DNA from: Thioalkalivibrio thiocyanoxidans ARh2
GTDB taxonomy: Bacteria; Pseudomonadota; Gammaproteobacteria; Ectothiorhodospirales; Ectothiorhodospiraceae
NCBI RefSeq assembly: GCF_000385215.1
Contig: NZ_ARQK01000035.1
Span: 1-47,348, forward strand
Direction of reading: 5' to 3'
DNA: 47,348 nt
Every line of letters starts with the position of its first letter. Position 1 is the first letter of the stretch. The notes under the pieces were generated by a model. It was not told the DNA's origin. It saw only the letters and a list, made by a program, of their open reading frames with translations, and did no database searches. Positions 34,590-43,969 of the stretch are shown here, piece after piece. The translations under genes and the position numbers were made by a program.

Positions 34590-36488
34590 CTAGGCTTCCT
34601 CTTTCTCGGGTTCGGCCGGGGCCTCGTCCTTGTCGACCAGGTGATAGCACGGCGCCTTCTCCATGGTGTACTCGCCCGTGTTCGGGTCACGACGAGAAAC
34701 GGTCAAATGATGCCAGTTCTTGTCGTCGAGCTTCATGTAGTCGCCGCGGTAGTAGTACCCCGGCCAGCGGGTTTCCTTCCGGAACAGCGTGTGGTGGAAG
34801 ACGCTCTCGGCCGTGCGCACGCGGTGCTTCAGCTCCCAGGCACGCAGCAGCTCGTGGATGTCCTCGGCCGCCAGCTTTTCCAGATCCTCTTCGAGGATAT
34901 GCATCTTCTTCAGGCCGATGTTGAGCAGCTTCTCGTTGGTCATGTAGCTGACCGTCACACCACCGCAGTATTCGTCCATCAGCTTCTGCAGGCGGTCGAG
35001 GCCCTGGCGCGGGTTGATATAGTTCGGGTTGACCGAACCGGCCACCACCTCGTTGCTGTAGATCTTGTAGTGCTCAAGCGGCTTGTAGATCTCTTCCTTG
35101 CGCTTGTTGATCTGCGAATCGGAGACACGGATGCCGTCGGCCTTGCCATCGTCGATGTACTTGCAAGCGGCCTTCGCGGCCAGGCGGCCTTCGGTAAAGG
35201 AACCGGAGGAGAACGCATGCGGCGTCCCGCCCACGGCGTCGCCCGCCCCGAAAAGGCCTTCGACGCTGGTCATGCGGTTGTAGCCCCAGAAGTATTCGGG
35301 CGGGGAGACATCCTCCGGACCGGAGCACCAGGCACCACAGCCCGTGGCGTGCGAACCCATCACGTAGGGCTCCGAAGTGGTCAGCTCGGGGTTTTCGTTC
35401 TTGGGGTCCACATCGGTGGCCGCCCACAGCACGGCCTGACCGACGGTCATGCCGAGGAAGTTCTCCCAGCCCACCTCTTCGAGGTGCGGATCCTGGAAGG
35501 CCTCCATGGTGACCATATGGATCGGGCCGCGGCCGGCATTCACTTCGTTGAGGAACGCATGGTTGCGCAGGCAGGTCGGGATCGGCCGGTGGGTCCGGTG
35601 GGAGACTTCCGGATCCAGGTATTCCTTGCCGACCATCTCCTGCAGCTGCGGCCACCACTTGGACTCGTACTCTTCGCCGTTGCAGTTCTGCGTACGCGTC
35701 TTCAGGTGCAGGAAGTAGGCGCCGACGGGACCGTAACCATCCTTAAAGCGGGCCAGCACGATACGGTTTTCCATCTGGGTCATCTTGGCGCCGGCATTGA
35801 TCAGCAGACCATAGGCCGAACCGGAAGACCAGGGCGCGTACCAGACGCGACCGGCACCTTCACCAACCGACCGCGGCTTGAAGATCATCGAGGCGCCGCC
35901 CGCGGCGACGATCACCGTCTTCGACTTGAAAACGTGGTAGTTGCCGGTGCGCACATTGAAGCCCACGGCGCCGGCCACCCGGTTTTCCTTGGACTCGTCC
36001 ATCAGCAGATGGGTGACACAGATGCGGTTGTAGATCGTGTCGGCGGACTTCTTGGCGGCCTCGGCCACGATCGGCTTGTAGGACTCGCCGTGGATCATGA
36101 TCTGCCAGCGACCCTCACGCTGGTAGGCGCCCGTCTTCGGGTCGCGCATCAGCGGCAGGCCCCACTCCTCGAACTGGTGCACGGTGGAATCCACGTGGCG
36201 CGCCATGTCGAACAGCAGGTCCTCGCGCACCATGCCCATCAGGTCGATACGGGCATAGCGCACGTGGTCCTCGGGATTGTTCTCGCCCCAGCGGGTGCCC
36301 ATGTAGCAGTTGATCGCGTACAGGCCCTGGGCAACCGCACCGGAGCGGTCGATGTTGGCCTTTTCGGCAATCACCACCTTCTTGTCCTGGCCCCAGAACC
36401 GGGCTTCCCAGGCGGCGCCCGTGCCGCCCAGGCCGGCGCCACAAACCAAGATGTCGATGTTGTCTTCGACGATTGTCTTGTAGGCCAT
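34590..36488 (-). CDS. aprA: Adenylylsulfate (APS) reductase alpha subunit
   Basis: The FAD catalytic subunit that, in sulfur oxidisers, works in reverse to join sulfite and AMP into APS in the cytoplasm. The 632-residue protein has the N-terminal dinucleotide motif DILVCGAGLGGTGAAWEARFWG (glycines near residues 17-22) and GAVAQGLYAINCYMG. The FAD-domain AAGGASMIFKPRS, YWF-type loops and the GLFGAGDAVGGTPHAFSSGSFTEGRLAAKAA stretch are typical of AprA and fumarate reductase-like flavoproteins. Its ATG overlaps the aprB stop (TGATG), so the two subunits are made in step. Confidence 0.97.
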   Translation of the reverse strand: MAYKTIVEDNIDILVCGAGLGGTGAAWEARFWGQDKKVVIAEKANIDRSGAVAQGLYAINCYMGTRWGENNPEDHVRYARIDLMGMVREDLLFDMARHVDSTVHQFEEWGLPLMRDPKTGAYQREGRWQIMIHGESYKPIVAEAAKKSADTIYNRICVTHLLMDESKENRVAGAVGFNVRTGNYHVFKSKTVIVAAGGASMIFKPRSVGEGAGRVWYAPWSSGSAYGLLINAGAKMTQMENRIVLARFKDGYGPVGAYFLHLKTRTQNCNGEEYESKWWPQLQEMVGKEYLDPEVSHRTHRPIPTCLRNHAFLNEVNAGRGPIHMVTMEAFQDPHLEEVGWENFLGMTVGQAVLWAATDVDPKNENPELTTSEPYVMGSHATGCGAWCSGPEDVSPPEYFWGYNRMTSVEGLFGAGDAVGGTPHAFSSGSFTEGRLAAKAACKYIDDGKADGIRVSDSQINKRKEEIYKPLEHYKIYSNEVVAGSVNPNYINPRQGLDRLQKLMDEYCGGVTVSYMTNEKLLNIGLKKMHILEEDLEKLAAEDIHELLRAWELKHRVRTAESVFHHTLFRKETRWPGYYYRGDYMKLDDKNWHHLTVSRRDPNTGEYTMEKAPCYHLVDKDEAPAEPEKEEA

Positions 36489-36967
36489 CAGTAGTACACC
36501 CCTTCTTTCAGTTTGAGACCGGCGGCCTCAAGCGTGTGCAGATCCCCCTCATCCATGCGGATGTACTTGGGCTCGTTGAACAGCAGCTGGCTGTCCCGCA
36601 TCGACTTGTCCGGCGCGGGCACGTCGGCCAGCTGCGGGATGTGCTTGCCCCAGGGCTTGGTGGTAATCGGCGACAGGAAATTCTTTTCCCGGCCATCGCG
36701 GAACTTGATCCGCCAGGCAATGGTGCCGCGCTCTTCGTCGCGGTCGACACGCACGCTGTGGCCCAGGGGCGCAAAGTCCGCGTAGCCACGTACGTCAATG
36801 GCGTGGTGCGGGCAGGCCTTCACGCAGGAATAGCATTCCCAGCACATGTTGGGTTCGATGTTGTAGGCGCGACGGGTGGTTTCGTCGATATGCATGATGT
36901 CTGACGGGCAGATGTCCACGCAGTACCCACAGCCATCGCAACGGGTCATGTATACGAAAGTTGGCAT
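36488..36967 (-). CDS. aprB: APS reductase beta subunit (iron-sulfur)
   Basis: The electron-transfer subunit, 159 residues. Two [4Fe-4S] clusters are bound by RCDGCGYCVDICPSDIM (residues 9-25) and MCWECYSCVKACPHHAI (residues 41-57). The C-terminal half is the AprB tail that wraps around AprA (KNFLSPITTKPWGKHIPQL...GLKLKEGVYY). GAGG lies 7 bases upstream of the ATG. It is 39 bp after aprM and overlaps aprA by one base. Confidence 0.97.
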   Translation of the reverse strand: MPTFVYMTRCDGCGYCVDICPSDIMHIDETTRRAYNIEPNMCWECYSCVKACPHHAIDVRGYADFAPLGHSVRVDRDEERGTIAWRIKFRDGREKNFLSPITTKPWGKHIPQLADVPAPDKSMRDSQLLFNEPKYIRMDEGDLHTLEAAGLKLKEGVYY

Positions 36968-37006
36968 GGTAATCCTCGATCGATGCTGATGTTCGGGTAA
37001 ATGGCT

Positions 37007-37855
37007 TTAGTAGTGGTTGGGCTCTTCACGCTGGATACCCTTCCCCATGTCCATCGGCGCGTCACGCAGCAACTCCATCGAGTGGCGCTGCTGTTGCTCG
37101 GGGTCGTCGCGCGTGAGGGTCGGGAGGTTCTCGGCGGAACCGTCGGCCCGGGTGAGGCGCTTCTGATAAGCCGCAGCGGGCTTGAAGAACATGTGCGCGA
37201 ACTTGGACCAGTAGACCGTCGCAAACAGGGTCGTGGTAGCCGCGAGGAACAGCGCGAAGAACAGCCAGCCGAGGGCGGTGCCCTGGGTCAGCGACCACAG
37301 GATGGCGAACGTCGACATCCCGAGCAGCGAAACGATGAACAGATCGGCACGGACCAGCTGGTACCAGCGACGACCTTCGCAATTCACATCGACGCGAATG
37401 AAGAACCAGAACCAATAACCACCAAAGGCGAGCGACAGGGCGCCCAGGTGCCACAGCAGCCCCCACACACCGGCGGCCGGCTCGGTCGGGTAGCTAAAGA
37501 TGAGCACGGCGGAGGAGACGACGAAAACGATAAAGCCCCACATGGTGAAGAGGTGGGAGGCGCGGCGCTTCGGGTTCTTGAATTCACCGGAGGTGATGAC
37601 CTCTTTCCCAATGGTCTGCATCGCCAGCGAGAATTTCTCGCCACCACTCACGGTACGGGTCGCGTTCTTTTCCGCTTTCTTGGCGTTCTCGAAGAAATAC
37701 GTGGCACTCCTCTTGTGCATCATGTCGAGGATCGTGCCAGCAGCCACCAGGATGACCATGAGCACGACATACCACTGCATTGCGGCTGGTGGAATAAACG
37801 CAGCCAGTTCGGCAAAGGGATTACTAGTGATCACGGCGTCAGGCCTCCTCAACAT
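37007..37855 (-). CDS. aprM: AprM, membrane anchor and electron partner of APS reductase
   Basis: A polytopic membrane protein of about 282 residues with around five hydrophobic helices (AMQWYVVLMVILVAAGTILDM, LFTMWGFIVFVVSSAVLIFSY, GLLWHLGALSLAFGGYWFWFF, LFIVSLLGMSTFAILWSL, GWLFFALFLAATTTLFATVYW). It is the AprM type found before aprBA in several sulfur oxidisers instead of QmoABC, thought to pass electrons from AprBA to quinone. The C-terminal 60 residues are hydrophilic and cytoplasmic. ATG at 37855 is taken; an in-frame GTG at 37870 would add five residues, and neither has a strong ribosome-binding site. First gene of the apr transcript. Confidence 0.9.
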   Translation of the reverse strand: MLRRPDAVITSNPFAELAAFIPPAAMQWYVVLMVILVAAGTILDMMHKRSATYFFENAKKAEKNATRTVSGGEKFSLAMQTIGKEVITSGEFKNPKRRASHLFTMWGFIVFVVSSAVLIFSYPTEPAAGVWGLLWHLGALSLAFGGYWFWFFIRVDVNCEGRRWYQLVRADLFIVSLLGMSTFAILWSLTQGTALGWLFFALFLAATTTLFATVYWSKFAHMFFKPAAAYQKRLTRADGSAENLPTLTRDDPEQQQRHSMELLRDAPMDMGKGIQREEPNHY

Positions 37856-37870
37856 GTCCAATTGGCCCAC

Positions 37871-38353
37871 CGAGTCTGTGATAAATCGATCTTTCGCTTC
37901 AAATCAAACTTGCTTGCCGCGACATAAGCCGAATGAATGGGTCGATATGCTAATTTAGGGAAACGCTAATCTATGGCGTCAACCGCCGCTTTATTCGGTA
38001 CCGGAAATCCGCCCTGAGCCGGCCTCGGTTTCGAAAGCCTTGGTACGCGGCCTTTTTGCGTCGCCAAGCCCATTGCGGCGGGCATCCCGATGACGAAATC
38101 CAGGCCCTGGCCCAGAGCCCCGGTCCGAGCCACATCGAGACCGCCCATGAAAGTTTCTTTGTGCCGACACAGGCTGAAAGGGGGTCAAGTAACCCGGCGC
38201 TTTATGGACTATCTTGTGCTACGTTCGGGTTCGACTCGCACTGCGACCGACCACGCGGCCGGCTGATCGCATGCGGCCCGAGCACGACATCCGGCGGCCA
38301 TGACCGCCCAACCCATGCAGTCCACATCCAGCGTCGGCAGGAGATAAAGCCCC
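37871..38353. promoter_or_regulatory. 483-bp divergent control region between aprM and sat
   Basis: This region lies between the divergent aprM operon and sat, so it must carry both promoters. The 37880-37975 part is clearly AT-richer than its surroundings and is the likely aprM promoter zone. A TTGATT/TTATCA pair with 17-bp spacing is readable on the minus strand but is a poor consensus match. At 37956-37973 the sequence TTAGGGAAACGCTAATC resembles the end of the dispersed repeat at 43954 and 47235. The sat-proximal part carries AGGAGA 10 bases before the sat ATG. No gene seen. Confidence 0.5.
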
Positions 38354-39544
38354 ATGATCAAACCGCACGGTGCAGACACCCTGAAGCCCTTGTTTGTCTA
38401 CGACCCCGAACAACATCACGCCCTGTTGAAAGAGGCGGAAACCCTTCCCTCCGTGGTGATCAGCTCCGCGGCCGCCGGCAACGCCGTGATGATGGGGGGC
38501 GGCTATTTCACGCCACTGACCGGCTTCATGAATGTCGCGGATGCGATGAGTTGCGCGGAGAACATGCGGACCACCAGCGGCCTGTTCTTTCCGGTCCCTA
38601 TTGTGAACCTGCTGGAGAACGCGGATGCCATCCGCGGGGCCCGGCGCATTGCCCTGCGCGACCCCAACATGGAAGGGAATCCGGTGCTCGCGATTCAGGA
38701 AGTCGAGGCCATCGAGGAATTCACTCCCGAGCAGATGGCAACCATGACCGAGAAGGTCTATGGCACCACCGATATGGAGCATCCCGGCGTCGCCGCCTTC
38801 AACAGCGTGGGCCGTGTCTGCGTATCGGGCCCCATCCAGGTGCTCCACTTCTCCTACTTCCAGGATGACTTCCCCGACACCTTCCGCACCGCGGTCGAGA
38901 TCCGCAACGAGATTGCCGAGCGCGGCTGGAACAAGGTCGTGGCCTTCCAGACCCGCAACCCGATGCACCGCGCCCACGAGGAACTGTGCCGCATGGCGCT
39001 GGAGCAGCTGGACGCCGATGGCCTGGTGATCCACATGCTGCTGGGCAAGCTGAAGCCCGGCGACATCCCGGCCCCGGTACGCGACGCCGCCATTCGCAAG
39101 ATGGCCGAGCTGTATTTCCCGCCGAACACCGTAATGATCACCGGCTACGGCTTCGACATGCTCTATGCGGGCCCGCGGGAGGCCGTACTGCATGCGCTGT
39201 TCCGACAGAACATGGGAGCGACCCACTTCATCATCGGGCGCGACCATGCCGGGGTCGGGGATTACTATGGGCCGTTCGATGCCCAGACCATCTTCGACAC
39301 CGAGGTCCCGGACGACGCGCTGGAGATCGAGATCTTCAAGGCCGACCACACCGCCTTCTCGAAGAAGCTCGGCCGCGTGGTGATGATGTGCGACGCGCCC
39401 GACCACACGAAGGAGGACTTCGTGCTCCTGTCCGGCACCAAGGTGCGCGAGATGCTGGGCCGCGGCGAGGCGCCGCCGGTCGAGTTTTCGCGCCCGGAAG
39501 TGGCGGAGATCCTGATGGACTACTACCAGAGCATCAACAAGTAG
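38354..39544 (+). CDS. sat: ATP sulfurylase (sulfate adenylyltransferase)
   Basis: In sulfur oxidisers, Sat turns APS and pyrophosphate into sulfate and ATP, the substrate-level step of the indirect sulfite pathway. The 396-residue homo-oligomeric type is recognised by VVAFQTRNPMHRAHEELC (active-site QTRNPxHxxHE, near residue 198) and FIIGRDHAGVG (near residue 295), with LSGTKVREMLGRGEAPP at the C-terminus. There is no APS-kinase-like C-terminal domain. AGGAGA precedes the ATG. It is divergent from aprMBA and is followed by its own terminator. Confidence 0.97.
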   Translation: MIKPHGADTLKPLFVYDPEQHHALLKEAETLPSVVISSAAAGNAVMMGGGYFTPLTGFMNVADAMSCAENMRTTSGLFFPVPIVNLLENADAIRGARRIALRDPNMEGNPVLAIQEVEAIEEFTPEQMATMTEKVYGTTDMEHPGVAAFNSVGRVCVSGPIQVLHFSYFQDDFPDTFRTAVEIRNEIAERGWNKVVAFQTRNPMHRAHEELCRMALEQLDADGLVIHMLLGKLKPGDIPAPVRDAAIRKMAELYFPPNTVMITGYGFDMLYAGPREAVLHALFRQNMGATHFIIGRDHAGVGDYYGPFDAQTIFDTEVPDDALEIEIFKADHTAFSKKLGRVVMMCDAPDHTKEDFVLLSGTKVREMLGRGEAPPVEFSRPEVAEILMDYYQSINK

Positions 39545-39548
39545 CGGG

Positions 39549-39607
39549 ACCGGGCTGCGGCCCGGTTCACCAGGAGAAGCGGTGGCGGGGAAACCCGCCA
39601 CCGTTTT
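39549..39607 (+). terminator. Double hairpin terminator after sat
   Basis: The first hairpin pairs ACCGGGC (39549-39555) with GCCCGGT (39560-39566). The second is a 9-bp perfect stem, GGTGGCGGG (39581-39589) with CCCGCCACC (39594-39602), closed by a GAAA loop and followed by GTTTT. The second is a standard intrinsic terminator for sat. The convergent CBS gene ends at 39612. Confidence 0.88.
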
Positions 39608-39611
39608 GCAT

Positions 39612-40217
39612 TCAGTAGGCCTTCGACAAGGCCGCCTGGATCTCGGCGAAAGTCCGCGCGACATCGAATGTCTGCACCGACACGCCCAGCTGGCGGCCAA
39701 TCTGCGTGGCCGAAAACATGCCACGGATGTGGGTCTCGCCGGTCGCCGGATCGGTCTGCCCGACGAGCGCATGCTGACGCCCCCAGTCCTTCAGGGTCGC
39801 GATGATGTCACCGACGTCGGCCTGCATCACCCGTTGCATGTCCAGGAGGTCCACATCCTCCAGGGGCGCCATCAGGTCACGCACCCGAAGGTCCTCGTGC
39901 CGCAAGCCACGCTCGTTGACCATCTGGATCGGGCGTTCCCCCTGCGTGTCGCGCGCCGTGATCAGACCGCGCACACGCCGCGCGTCGTCGACCACGATCA
40001 GCAGCCGCACACCCCTGGCAATCATCTGCTCCGTCGCCTGACCCAGTGTCGCGTCGGGACCGATCGTGGCCACCGGCACGCGGCGGAAATCGGTCAGCAC
40101 ACAGAGCGCCGAGGAGGCCAGCGTGACCCGCGGTTCCTCGTCGGTTACCTGCTGAAGCCCGGTTCCGGGAGCCGCCTTGCTCGATGGCAGGGGCTTGTGC
40201 GGAAATTCTGCGGTCAT
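39612..40217 (-). CDS. CBS-domain protein
   Basis: A 201-residue protein with a Bateman module: the first CBS domain at about residues 40-95 (DFRRVPVATIGPDATLGQATEQMIARGVRLLIVVDDARRVRGLITARDTQG) and a second at about 112-180 (RVRDLMAPLEDVDLLDMQRVMQADVGDIIATLKDWGRQHALVGQTD...IRGMFSATQIGRQLG). A 30-residue low-complexity N-terminus precedes them. No enzyme domain is attached. Being wedged between sat and soeABC suggests adenine-nucleotide sensing linked to sulfur metabolism, but only by position. It is convergent with sat. Confidence 0.85.
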   Translation of the reverse strand: MTAEFPHKPLPSSKAAPGTGLQQVTDEEPRVTLASSALCVLTDFRRVPVATIGPDATLGQATEQMIARGVRLLIVVDDARRVRGLITARDTQGERPIQMVNERGLRHEDLRVRDLMAPLEDVDLLDMQRVMQADVGDIIATLKDWGRQHALVGQTDPATGETHIRGMFSATQIGRQLGVSVQTFDVARTFAEIQAALSKAY

Positions 40218-40345
40218 CGCGTTTCTCCATCCAGGGTGGGAACCTAGACGATGCCCTGAGATGAACGCGCTGACAAGCGGGTCCCGCCGGAACCGAACAC
40301 CGGACAGAGCCGGACCATTCGAAAGGCTTCAGGGACCCTGACGGA

Positions 40346-40882
40346 TCACTCGACTCCCGCTGCCGCCTCTTCCGGCGTTGGCCGGATTTCGAACGACATG
40401 CTTTCGAGATCCCCCAGTGCCCAGGTCGCCTCGGGTGCGCCGAGACCGGCGACCGTGCCAGGGTTCACGACCCAGGTGGAGCCGTCCTGCACATGCGGCT
40501 GCTGGCGGATCTCGGTCTCGTGGCTGTGCCCGCAGCACACCAGATCGTAGTCCCCGGTGCAGGCCATTGCGTGGGCGTAGTGGGGATAGTGCGTGACAAA
40601 GATGCGGCGGCCACCCAGGGTGATGGTGGCATCCAGCCCGTAGTAGTGCAGCAGGCCGTTCGACTGGTGAGCGATGCGCGAGATCGCGACCGGGTCCCCC
40701 AGGTTGTTGCCATGCACCGCGTGGATCGGCACACCCAGCTTCAGTGATGCCCGCAGTGTGTTGCCGCCGATCACGTCGCCACAGTGGATGACCGCCTCGG
40801 CGCCCTCGGCAATCCCGGCCTCGATCGCGCGGGCCAGCATCGGGCCGCGGTCGTGGCTGTCGGAAACAATGCATACCTTCAT
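40346..40882 (-). CDS. YfcE/MJ0936-type metallophosphoesterase
   Basis: A 178-residue calcineurin-like phosphodiesterase with all metal-site blocks in order: VSDSHDRG (residues 6-13), HCGDVIGG, HAVHGNNLGD, THYPHY and CCGHSHETEI. Small enzymes of this type hydrolyse phosphodiesters with Mn2+; the natural substrate is usually unknown. It lies 128 bp upstream of the CBS protein on the same strand and is divergent from soeA. Confidence 0.9.
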   Translation of the reverse strand: MKVCIVSDSHDRGPMLARAIEAGIAEGAEAVIHCGDVIGGNTLRASLKLGVPIHAVHGNNLGDPVAISRIAHQSNGLLHYYGLDATITLGGRRIFVTHYPHYAHAMACTGDYDLVCCGHSHETEIRQQPHVQDGSTWVVNPGTVAGLGAPEATWALGDLESMSFEIRPTPEEAAAGVE

Positions 40883-41107
40883 CGGATTCGCGGGCCTCTG
40901 CTGTCAGGTTCCTGGCCCGAGACGATAACACTGCCGCGACCATCCCGACGTCTGCGCCGGATCCGGGCCCCAGATCGATGCGCAGATTGCGCCCGAAATG
41001 CCTTGTGGTGGACCCCCCGGAACTGCATAGTGGGAGTAACCCCGGGCGGCAGAAAGGGGGACGCAAGTATATCGTAATTGTCTAAACTATCAAGGCGTTA
41101 ACGATCT

Positions 41108-43969
41108 ATGGCACAGACCCCGTCGCACGAAATCAAGAACACCACCTGTTACATGTGCGCCTGCCGTTGCGGCATCCGGGTGCACCTGCGTGACGGGGAG
41201 GTACGGTACATCGATGGCAACCCCGAGCACCCGATCAACGAAGGCGTGATCTGCGCCAAGGGTGCCTCCGGGATCATGAAGCAGCATTCGCCGGCGCGGC
41301 TGACCCAGCCCCTGCGGCGCAAGGCCGGCGCCGAGCGCGGCGACGGCGAGTTCGAGCCGATCTCCTGGGAGGAGACATTCGAGATCCTCGCCGAGCGACT
41401 CGGACAGATCCGCGAGACCGACCCGAAACGCTTTGCGCTGTTTACCGGACGCGACCAGATGCAGGCCCTGACCGGGCTGTTCGCCAAGCAGTTCGGCACC
41501 CCCAACTACGCAGCGCACGGCGGCTTCTGCTCGGTGAACATGGCCGCCGGCATGATCTACACCATCGGCGGCTCGTTCTGGGAATTCGGCGGCCCCGACC
41601 TCGAACGCTCGAAGCTGTTCGTGATGATCGGCACCGCGGAGGACCACCACTCCAACCCGCTGAAGGTGGCGATCTCCAAGTTCAAGCGCCAGGGCGGTCG
41701 CTTTATCTCCATCAACCCGGTGCGCACCGGCTATTCCGCGATCGCCGACGAATGGGTCCCGATCCGCCCGGGGACCGACGGCGCCCTGCTGCTGGCGCTG
41801 ATCCACGAGATCATCAACAAGGGCCTGTACGACCGCGACTTCCTGGTACGCTACAGCAATGCCGGCCAGCTGGTGAACATGGACGAGGACCAGGACGAGT
41901 TCGGCATGTTTCTGCGCACGGAGGACCCGCCGGAAGAGGGCTGCTACGACGCGCAGAACCAGCTCTGGTGGGATCGCAAGACCGGACGGGCAGTGCCGAC
42001 CCATACCCGGGGGGCCGACCCCTTCCTGCTCGGGGAATTCAAGCTCGACGACGGGACCCGGGCAAAGCCCGCGTTCCAGCTGCTGCAGGACCGGGTCGCC
42101 GAGTACACCCCGGAATGGGCCGAGCGCGTCACCGGCATACCGGCCGAGGATATCCGCCGTCTGGCCCACGAGATGGGCGTGACCGCGCGCGATCAGCGCA
42201 TCGAGCTGCCGATCGCCTGGACGGACTCCTGGGGCGTCGAGCACGAGTCGGTCACCGGCAACCCGGTCTCCTTCCATGCGATGCGCGGGCTGGCCGCACA
42301 CTCGAACGGCTTCCACACCATCCGTTCGCTGTCGATCCTGATGTCGCTGCTGGGCACGATCGACCGCCCCGGCGGCTTCCGCCACAAGGCCCCGTTCCCG
42401 CGCCCGATCCCGCCCTGCGCCCGCACGCCGAAGGGGCCGGAGGGCGTGCAGCCCGGCAAGCCGCTGGACGGCATGGTGCTCGGCTGGCCGGCCAGCCCGG
42501 ACGACCTGTTCGTGGACGACAAGGGCGAGCCGGTCCGGCTCGACAAGGCCTTCTCCTGGGAGTACCCGCTGGCCGTGCACGGGATGATGCACAACGCGAT
42601 CACCAACGCCTGGCGGGGCGACCCCTACCCGATCGACACCCTGCTGATCTTCATGGCCAACATGGCGTGGAACTCGACCATGAACACGGAAGAGGTCCGC
42701 AAGATGCTGAACGACAAGGACGACAACGGGGAATACAAGATCCCGTTCCTGGTCGTGGCGGATGCCTTCCAGTCCGAGATGACCGCGTTTGCCGATCTGG
42801 TGCTGCCGGATACCACCTATCTGGAGCGCCACGACGTGATGTCGATGCTGGATCGCCCGATCTCCGAGTTCACCGGGCCGGTGGATTCGGTGCGCATCCC
42901 GGTGGTGCCGCCCAAGGGCGAGTGCAAGCCCTTCCAGGATGTACTGATCGAGCTCGGGTCGCGCCTGAAGCTGCCGGCCTTCGTGAACGAGAAGGGCGAC
43001 CGCAAATTCCGCGACTACCCGGACTTCGTGGTCAACTACGAGACCGAGCCGGGCTCCGGCATCGGTTTCCTGGCCGGCTGGCGCGGCAAGGGGGGTGAAA
43101 AATCCCTGCGCGGCGAGCCGAACCCCAACCAGTGGGAGATGTACGCGAAGAACAACTGCGTCTTCCAGTACGAACTGCCGCGCAGCTACCAGTACATGCG
43201 TAACTGGAACAAGGGGTATCTCGAGTGGTCGCAGCGCAACCGCATCACGCGCTATGGCGAGCCCGTCCTGATCCACCTCTACTCCGAGGTGCTGATGAAG
43301 TTCCGCGCCGCCGCCCAGGGCAAGGGGACCACGCGCAAGGTGCCGACGCACCTGGCCAAGCGCGTCGAGACCTTCTTCGACCCGCTGCCCTTCTACTACG
43401 ACCCGCTGGAACACCAGTCCACGGACAAGCACACCTATCCGCTGGCCGCGGTCACCCAACGACCGATGGCGATGTACCACTCCTGGGACTCCCAGAACGC
43501 CTGGCTGCGCCAGATCCATGCCCACAACCTGCTGTACGTGAACGCGCGCACCGCGCGGGCCGCCGGCATCGAGGACGAGGACTGGATCTGGGCGGAAAGC
43601 CCCTGGGGCCGGGTGCGCTGCATGGCCAAGTACTCGGAGGCTGTCGAGCCCGGCACCGTCTGGACCTGGAATGCGATCGGCAAGGCCGCGGGGGCCTGGA
43701 ACCTGACCCCGGGCGCCAACGAGTCACGCAAGGGCTTTCTGCTGAATCACCTGATCTCCGAGGAGCTGCCGGGGCATGACGGCCCGATCTCGAATTCCGA
43801 TCCGGTGACCGGTCAGGCGGCCTGGTATGACGTCCGCGTACGAATCTACAAGGCCGAAGAAGGGGAGCCGCAGGAGACCTCTCCCCAGTTCAAGCCGCTC
43901 AAACCGTATCCCGGCCAGTCCACACGGGCACGTGTTTTGAACTTCTTTGCGGGCCTGGGGAAACGCTGA
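41108..43969 (+). CDS. soeA: Sulfite dehydrogenase SoeA, molybdopterin catalytic subunit
   Basis: A 953-residue member of the DMSO-reductase family that oxidises sulfite straight to sulfate in the cytoplasm. The N-terminal [4Fe-4S] site is TTCYMCACRCGIRVHLRDG (Cys14, 17, 21) with the fourth Cys in GVICAKG. HGGFCSVNMAAG probably gives the molybdenum ligand Cys. There is no twin-arginine signal, which fits a cytoplasm-facing enzyme and separates it from exported PsrA/PhsA relatives. The ATG at 41108 has only a weak AAGG upstream. The last codons lie inside the terminal repeat of the element that follows. SoeB and SoeC genes are downstream, so SoeABC assignment is strong by context. Confidence 0.9.
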   Translation: MAQTPSHEIKNTTCYMCACRCGIRVHLRDGEVRYIDGNPEHPINEGVICAKGASGIMKQHSPARLTQPLRRKAGAERGDGEFEPISWEETFEILAERLGQIRETDPKRFALFTGRDQMQALTGLFAKQFGTPNYAAHGGFCSVNMAAGMIYTIGGSFWEFGGPDLERSKLFVMIGTAEDHHSNPLKVAISKFKRQGGRFISINPVRTGYSAIADEWVPIRPGTDGALLLALIHEIINKGLYDRDFLVRYSNAGQLVNMDEDQDEFGMFLRTEDPPEEGCYDAQNQLWWDRKTGRAVPTHTRGADPFLLGEFKLDDGTRAKPAFQLLQDRVAEYTPEWAERVTGIPAEDIRRLAHEMGVTARDQRIELPIAWTDSWGVEHESVTGNPVSFHAMRGLAAHSNGFHTIRSLSILMSLLGTIDRPGGFRHKAPFPRPIPPCARTPKGPEGVQPGKPLDGMVLGWPASPDDLFVDDKGEPVRLDKAFSWEYPLAVHGMMHNAITNAWRGDPYPIDTLLIFMANMAWNSTMNTEEVRKMLNDKDDNGEYKIPFLVVADAFQSEMTAFADLVLPDTTYLERHDVMSMLDRPISEFTGPVDSVRIPVVPPKGECKPFQDVLIELGSRLKLPAFVNEKGDRKFRDYPDFVVNYETEPGSGIGFLAGWRGKGGEKSLRGEPNPNQWEMYAKNNCVFQYELPRSYQYMRNWNKGYLEWSQRNRITRYGEPVLIHLYSEVLMKFRAAAQGKGTTRKVPTHLAKRVETFFDPLPFYYDPLEHQSTDKHTYPLAAVTQRPMAMYHSWDSQNAWLRQIHAHNLLYVNARTARAAGIEDEDWIWAESPWGRVRCMAKYSEAVEPGTVWTWNAIGKAAGAWNLTPGANESRKGFLLNHLISEELPGHDGPISNSDPVTGQAAWYDVRVRIYKAEEGEPQETSPQFKPLKPYPGQSTRARVLNFFAGLGKR

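Noticed and set aside
37966-38188. Short minus-strand frames in the aprM-sat gap
   Set aside because: Around 60 residues, no ribosome-binding site, no family resemblance; two overlapping frames are open equally.
38221-38245. GGTTCGACTC resembling a tRNA T-arm
   Set aside because: No paired T-stem, anticodon arm or acceptor stem around it.
41090-43525. 811-residue open frame opposite soeA
   Set aside because: Shadow of soeA; His/Val/Arg-rich product with no recognisable domain.
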